Assembly: GCF_037975245.1 (NCBI RefSeq)
Contig: NC_092580.1
Location: forward strand, 10,817,501-10,881,500
Length of the DNA: 64,000 nucleotides
Source of the DNA: Apostichopus japonicus
Lineage: Eukaryota > Echinodermata > Holothuroidea > Aspidochirotida > Stichopodidae
Direction of reading: 5' to 3'
Every line of letters starts with the position of its first letter. Position 1 is the first letter of the stretch. Under the pieces are notes generated by a model. That model had not been told where the DNA came from, did no database searches, and was given only the letters and a program-made list of their open reading frames with translations. This document shows, in pieces, positions 59,301 to 64,000 of this stretch. The translations under genes and the position numbers were made by a program.

Positions 59301-62300
59301 ACTACCGTGTGTACAAAAAATATTTATAACTTGCAGGACAAATATTGTTACCCTTTTTAAATCGTTGGTTTCACCTCTCCTATGCCAATTGTAAACTTGC
59401 TGGCTACGGGTCTGGCTACTTCAATTATTATTATATTTTTTATCGATATCATTTCAATCTATAGGGCAGCTGTGCAGTCATGAAGACAGTTAATGTGATG
59501 AGAAGTAAGGACGAAGTTAAAAGAAAAAGTCTTGCCCTAAAAGGTATCATTTTTCTTTTCATTTTTGCCTTTTATAAGCTTATATAAATTGATAATGTAA
59601 GTTTGTAAGTCAATCATGAGATTAGGACAAAGCTACTGTACATTATGTTCACCGAAACAATCGTTAGTTAGCTGCTAATTCATTATTCCATTCAATTTTG
59701 TATTGACACACATGGCTTACGGTACAATAATGAATATTCAATTTGAGGGGCGTGGTTTCCTTCTGTATTATCCAATCAGTTAGTATGTGATAATTTCCTC
59801 ATCATCAGTGTTGTATTTTCCCATATCTCTGCTAAAGATGTACTCTTTATTTATTTATTCATTTACTCCTTATTACAGTTTTAGCATCGAAGAGACGTAA
59901 ACATGTCACCGATCATGAAAAATTAATATCACAGAAATTAAAACAACTCCATGCGACGTCATCAGTAGAATCAAAGAAAAGATGGAAGAGTTCCTTTTTC
60001 GGGCCAGGTCGTTATATTAAAATACCTCTACGGAATAATGTATTCTCAGAAACGAGTGAAGAAGATGATGGCGAGGAACTTAATGTGGAAAACCCTGATA
60101 ACGATCCAGAGTTCCCCGCACAAGAAATGGAAGTGTCCGGTGACGACACAGCAGCTACTATGAATATCAATGAGACGGCAGGTGGCACGGATGAAACAGA
60201 ACCTTCTCTTACGCAATTCAGCAGCTTAACTAAGGTAACACAGTACACGTGTACATGTATTTACTTCATTCCTGTCTTACCTGCAGTTCCTATACGTACG
60301 CACTCTAATCTAACCTTGTTACCTTATATTGATTGGTAACATTCTTGCACTGCGCCCCAATACCTTCTTCGGGGGTCACTGCCCTCTCTCTCCCTTCTGA
60401 ATCTATCATCCCTGTCTAATACACGTGTTTCAACCGAAACCATTTTAACGGGCTATATTCTTTTACTATTCATATTAAACTTTCTAATTTGACACCTTTC
60501 AATAATCTATTTGACCTATTTTTAAAAATTTATGTTTTAACACATTTATATTTTTGTTTTCGTTCTTTGCAGGGTCCATACATGAAGCCTAGAGCCTTAC
60601 CAGAGGACGCAAGGAAATTTCAAAATGAATTTCTCTCTGGACGATTAGAAAATAGCAAAGAAGGGCACAAATCCTTCCCGATAACGTCAGATGCCAATGT
60701 AGCAATAGGTAAAGAGGGACAGGACTAAAACAGGATATAAATAATATAACTACCAGTAAATATGAAAGAATCTTTTAAGCAGCTGTTCGATTTTCGTTAA
60801 CAACCCTTGTCGTGCACTTAAGTACCAGATTTACTCATTCTACATTACTCTAAAGAACTTATTATACTCGTTAAGAAATAGGCTTCCTGACCAGAGACGG
60901 TACAACAATCTGGTCAAAACTACAATAAAAATTATTTCAAAATTCACTAGTTATATTCTTCTTCTTCCTCTTATTGTTATGGCAGCTCTAAAACGTTATC
61001 GATATGTAATAATATATCCTGCAATGACTTGACCTTGTTTATATTTTTGGTTTTTACTTATTTTGCAAACTTTCATGAAAATACAAACTATACGTTTATT
61101 TGTTGCTATTACGATACTGCTTATTAATAGTGTGATTCTAAAAGCTTAATAACACCAGCAATTCCAAGTTCCAAACTTGTGAGTGAAAACAATCTCTAAT
61201 CAAACAATCTCTGATCGTTTTTAAACTCTTATCTGACAAAGGTGAGGATGCCAGAGAGGATGAGGAGGAAACACAAGAGGAGGAGGAGGAGGAGGATGAG
61301 GAAGGGGAGGAGCTAGAAGATAGAGACGATCAGATGGAAACGGAATGGAAAGAAGAGGAAATGAAGGACTCGAGTTTGGTGAGGAAGACTTTACTCATCT
61401 CATCTGATGTTGAAGTTATATGTATATAGTTTATCCAACGATACTCAGTTTATGCATGTGTATCTATGACGTCATCACATATTGTAAACAGGTTATTTTT
61501 AAGATAAAATGTGCCACATGAGAACACAGTTATTGAACAGAAGATCCCTTCATATACCAACTTATTTCTTGTCATATCTATATATGAAATATTGCAACCA
61601 ATAATATCTTTTAGAGTTATATATTGGCTATATAGCTTTTCAAGCACAAATATATTTATGTGCTTGTTATCGATCAGGTCTGAGTACAATAGTAACTTTC
61701 CAGTCGACTTAATTGTGATTCTTACAAACGTCAAGGTAAAAAATCATATACTACATTTGACGAGATTAATATACTTAAGAGTCTCACATCAGTCTCTCTA
61801 AGCAAGGCGTAAGAGCCCCATGGACTAACCCCCCCCCCCGGTGATGAGTGCCTCCTACCCCACCCCCCCCCCTCCCCCCGTCATTCGATTTGGTCACGAA
61901 GACTTAGAAGAAGTCTAATTGCCAAATGTTGTTTCATTGACCTCTATCAGGGCAATGTATAGGCTTTGGCATAAAACAGACGCTTTGAAATAAATATGCA
62001 TGGAATATCTAAATGTCAGAGTCAACCTGACAAGAGAGATGATTTTATTTCTGTTTCATTCTCAGACCAAGAAACCTACACACGAGACCAAACTTGTTTT
62101 AATCGATACAATTGGAAAAGGAGCGGTATTCGTAAGTAACCTTCATTAATTATAAAACTAATTCATCCTAATAAATGTGAGCCGGAAGCAATGCTACCAA
62201 TAAGCTTGTTTGAAGTGAAACTTAAGTTACGATAAGAACGTGAATTATTTTACAATAAACTGAAGGAAAAAAACAATTAAAGGTTCACTTCATGACAATA

Positions 62301-62967
62301 CGACAATGGTATTAATCTGTGAGTCTGAAAGAGTTTGAAATAAGTCAGTTAACTTTATTAAAAAAAAATTATAGTTTACTGTGGATAATATTGGTACATT
62401 TAACCCCTGAAAAAAAAACATGTTTTGTTTTAATGCAGGGAGTATTGGATATCGCGTTTGGTCCTCAACCGAGTCTGACCCTCGTAAGTAACGGAGCTGA
62501 GTGTATCATGATATCCAAGAAATTATATTTAAAGCACATCACAGAAGGGAACATCAAGGCAATTAATGATGAGGTGAGTATAACGTAGAATAATACACAC
62601 AACCCCACTCGTATAGACTCTTCTTCCATCCGCTCGTGTCACACAACGCCCCTCCCCCCCCCCACCCCACCCACCCGAGCCCTTCCCGTTCACAAACCCC
62701 TCACGTTATTTTGAGGAATATGACGACAACACTACTCCTTCGTAAACCTGATTAAAAATAGTTTGTGTTTTATTTCTATTTTCTCTTTTCGTTTAGATGC
62801 GACCGTATCCCAACGACGAAACGTTACAGAAGGATTTGAGCGAAAAGCTAACTTGGGGTGACCATAAATCAAGTACTCTTTCCGAAACTGCTAGAAGGTT
62901 CAAGAAATACAGGACAATGGCGGATGATCCCAGATTACCGAGAGCATCTCTCTTACCGAAAATGTGA
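51013..62967 (+). CDS. CNBD2: CNBD2-like cyclic nucleotide-binding domain protein, 17 exons
   Basis: Exons: 51013-51630, 52350-52426, 53105-53225, 53566-53640, 54088-54250, 56144-56217, 56413-56496, 57378-57445, 57855-57932, 59004-59064, 59465-59543, 59879-60234, 60573-60708, 61242-61378, 62066-62131, 62439-62573, 62797-62967. Every junction is GT-AG and frame is continuous: 832 residues plus TGA. An in-frame TAA at 50986-50988 supports the start. Order: disordered N-terminus with His run (40-47) and basic cluster RARGKRKRGRRPRRK (175-189); helical linker (207-297); first cyclic-nucleotide-binding fold (about 298-420) with cassette FGDEAITNGGKHNYT (375-389); second fold, first half about 428-490; acidic disordered insert (about 500-709); second half about 712-770 with FGVLDIAFG (731-739); basic C-terminus. 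The architecture resembles CNBD2, whose mammalian form is shorter and linked to sperm development. In both folds the canonical cassette Glu and Arg are replaced, so nucleotide binding is doubtful. A CNBD2-type family member is likely; exact orthology is inferred. Confidence 0.88.
51865..51934. repeat. Perfect 34-bp palindrome with 2-nt spacer
   Basis: The arm 51865-51898 is the exact reverse complement of 51901-51934, with TT between. Next to it, 51934-51973 holds four copies of the decamer TTATTATCGG, a word also present in the arm. Located in the first CNBD2-like intron. Confidence 0.95.
56225..56307. repeat. (AT)n microsatellite adjoining a 5' splice site
   Basis: About 80 bases of pure TA starting 7 bases after the donor GT of CNBD2-like exon 6 (donor at 56218). 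The whole intron is about 195 bases. Confidence 0.97.
56854..57258. mobile_element. hAT-type MITE, copy 2 (405 bp)
   Basis: Same termini as 17194-17624 (CAGGGTTGTCCAACC), with flanking 8-bp repeats GTATAAAC (56846-56853) and GTATGAAC (57259-57266) differing at one base. The first 80 and last 60 bases match copy 1 closely, while the interior differs. It lies in the intron between CNBD2-like exons 7 and 8. Confidence 0.93.
58188..58512. repeat. CCCTGGACATTGGGGGA minisatellite
   Basis: About 16 units of 17-20 bp in the CNBD2-like intron between exons 9 and 10. Open frames on both strands read through it (WTLGDP- and NVQGSP-type repeats) because unit length varies, but there is no spacer structure and no gene signal. 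Confidence 0.95.
59879..61378 (+). other. Exons encoding the acidic insert of the CNBD2-like protein
   Basis: Three exons (59879-60234, 60573-60708, 61242-61378) encode residues about 500-709, rich in Glu, Asp, Lys and Ser. The last of the three encodes an almost continuous Glu/Asp run at roughly 665-705. They sit between the strand ending IIKSGSCAVMKTV (about 470-482) and the strand starting KLVLIDTIGKG (about 718-728). In an ordinary fold of this family those two strands are neighbours, so this is an insertion within the second domain. Confidence 0.75.
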
Positions 62968-64000
62968 CGTATTGTCGTCCTGCTAAGGGTGCTATATATA
63001 CTTCACCTCGCTCACCGTTGCCTCGAAACCAACTGTTTCATTTCTAACCTACAGCGACGAGGGGAGGGGTGGGGGGGGGCTGTCTGAAAAACTTAGACAC
63101 GGGTGGGGGTGCAATGAGGGCCTACAACAAAAACCATACTTCTGATGGAGTTCTACAAAGCAGAGTGGACAATTTTTCACACATGTCACATTTCCTACCG
63201 TAAGACAATCAGTCTCTTTTCAAATTAATATAACATATTCCCTCATATTTCCGTTTTCATTTAATTTTCTTTCAAGTTCGACTCAGTGAAGTACTTATAA
63301 TCACGTTTTGTAATCACGTTTGGAAGTTAGGAAACATGATTGAACATTAATTGGTTCATTTATGTTCATGTAGTATCACGTCAATGGTTAATAAAGAACC
63401 CCCCCTTCTTTTTTAATTCATTTCGCCTCCCCTCAACCCCCCCCCCACCCCCATCAATTTTTGGATAAATATTGTATATTTTTAAAGGAAGATAAGTGCA
63501 ATAAAGTATTATTTATTATTTAAGAAAAGAGTCAATTCTTTTAATTATCTGTATTGTAAAGAATATAAATTCGAAAAAAGGTGCATTGGGTGGCTTATCC
63601 ATTTTGAAGTGGCAGCCCAGCCCAGCAAGGGGAATGGGGTGAGACAATTATACACTGCAGGCCTCGTCATTCTCTGGACACTCAACGTAAAGAGCAGGCT
63701 TGATAAGTAGAAGCCAGTATATATTAATCCACGATAATCACATGCGTAAGGCATCAAATGAGTTCTGATGGATTCCTAACCCGTAAAAATGTACGAAAAC
63801 CAAAATAAAAACCAGAATCCCTTTCGTTTGGTCAAAACCCCGTTGTTCAAACTAGGCCCCACTGACGTAACATATTTTATGATAATGTTCTCTGTAATCT
63901 TCGAATGTCACTTATTCAATATTTTTCAGTTTTGAATATTCAAATCCTATTAATTCAGTATTCAATTAGTTTTGTAAGGCTATTATTAATATTTGTCTCT
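62968..64000. other. 3' UTR and downstream flank of the CNBD2-like gene
   Basis: After the TGA at 62965-62967 there is no further coding signal. Poly(C) tracts and AATAAA hexamers (63390-63395, 63500-63505) are present. The last 500 bases hold nothing recognisable. Confidence 0.6.
63390..63505 (+). terminator. Candidate poly(A) signals for the CNBD2-like gene
   Basis: AATAAA at 63390-63395 and again at 63500-63505, about 420 and 530 bases after the stop codon. Either would give an ordinary 3' UTR. Confidence 0.55.

Overview
The window is eukaryotic nuclear DNA from an animal. It is AT-rich, gene-sparse, crowded with (AT)n microsatellites, homopolymer C/G tracts and short transposons, and its genes have many small exons with consensus GT-AG introns. 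The gene content and repeat style suggest a marine invertebrate, most likely a deuterostome such as an echinoderm. That placement is inference; no lineage-specific gene is present.

Three multi-exon genes can be rebuilt exon by exon with continuous reading frames. (1) On the minus strand, about 28.27 to 19.21 kb, lies an SLC22-family organic cation/carnitine-type transporter with 9 exons and 530 codons. (2) On the minus strand, 45.63 to 34.83 kb, lies a mitochondrial carnitine/acylcarnitine carrier (SLC25A20) with 9 exons and 294 residues. (3) On the plus strand, 51.01 to 62.97 kb, lies a CNBD2-like cyclic-nucleotide-binding-domain protein with 17 exons and 832 residues. Its second domain is interrupted by a long acidic insert. 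Genes 2 and 3 are divergent, about 5.4 kb apart. Genes 1 and 2 are in the same orientation, about 6.6 kb apart; a plasma-membrane SLC22 transporter beside the mitochondrial carnitine carrier is a suggestive pairing.

Layout: 0-11.8 kb holds no recognisable gene, only microsatellites, minisatellites and palindromes. From 11.8 to 19.9 kb the 3' end of the SLC22 gene is tandemly duplicated. The distal copy is decayed and split by a 2.95-kb foldback-type element whose arms are tandem GGACAATT-type repeats. The proximal copy keeps the exact empty insertion site, so the element's borders and its 8-bp target duplication can be read directly. A second insertion in the decayed copy contains a 431-bp hAT-type MITE; a sister MITE lies in a CNBD2 intron at 56.85 kb. 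Between genes 1 and 2, a tRNA-derived SINE has its simple-repeat tail split by a 1-kb hAT-like element, which itself contains a nested 0.5-kb element. A second SINE copy lies in an SLC25A20 intron.

The most notable observations are the foldback element with its internal empty-site control, the partial gene duplication, the three-layer nested insertion at 30.3-31.6 kb, the split and substituted nucleotide-binding domains of the CNBD2-like protein, and a Pro-to-Ala change in the third signature of the carnitine carrier.
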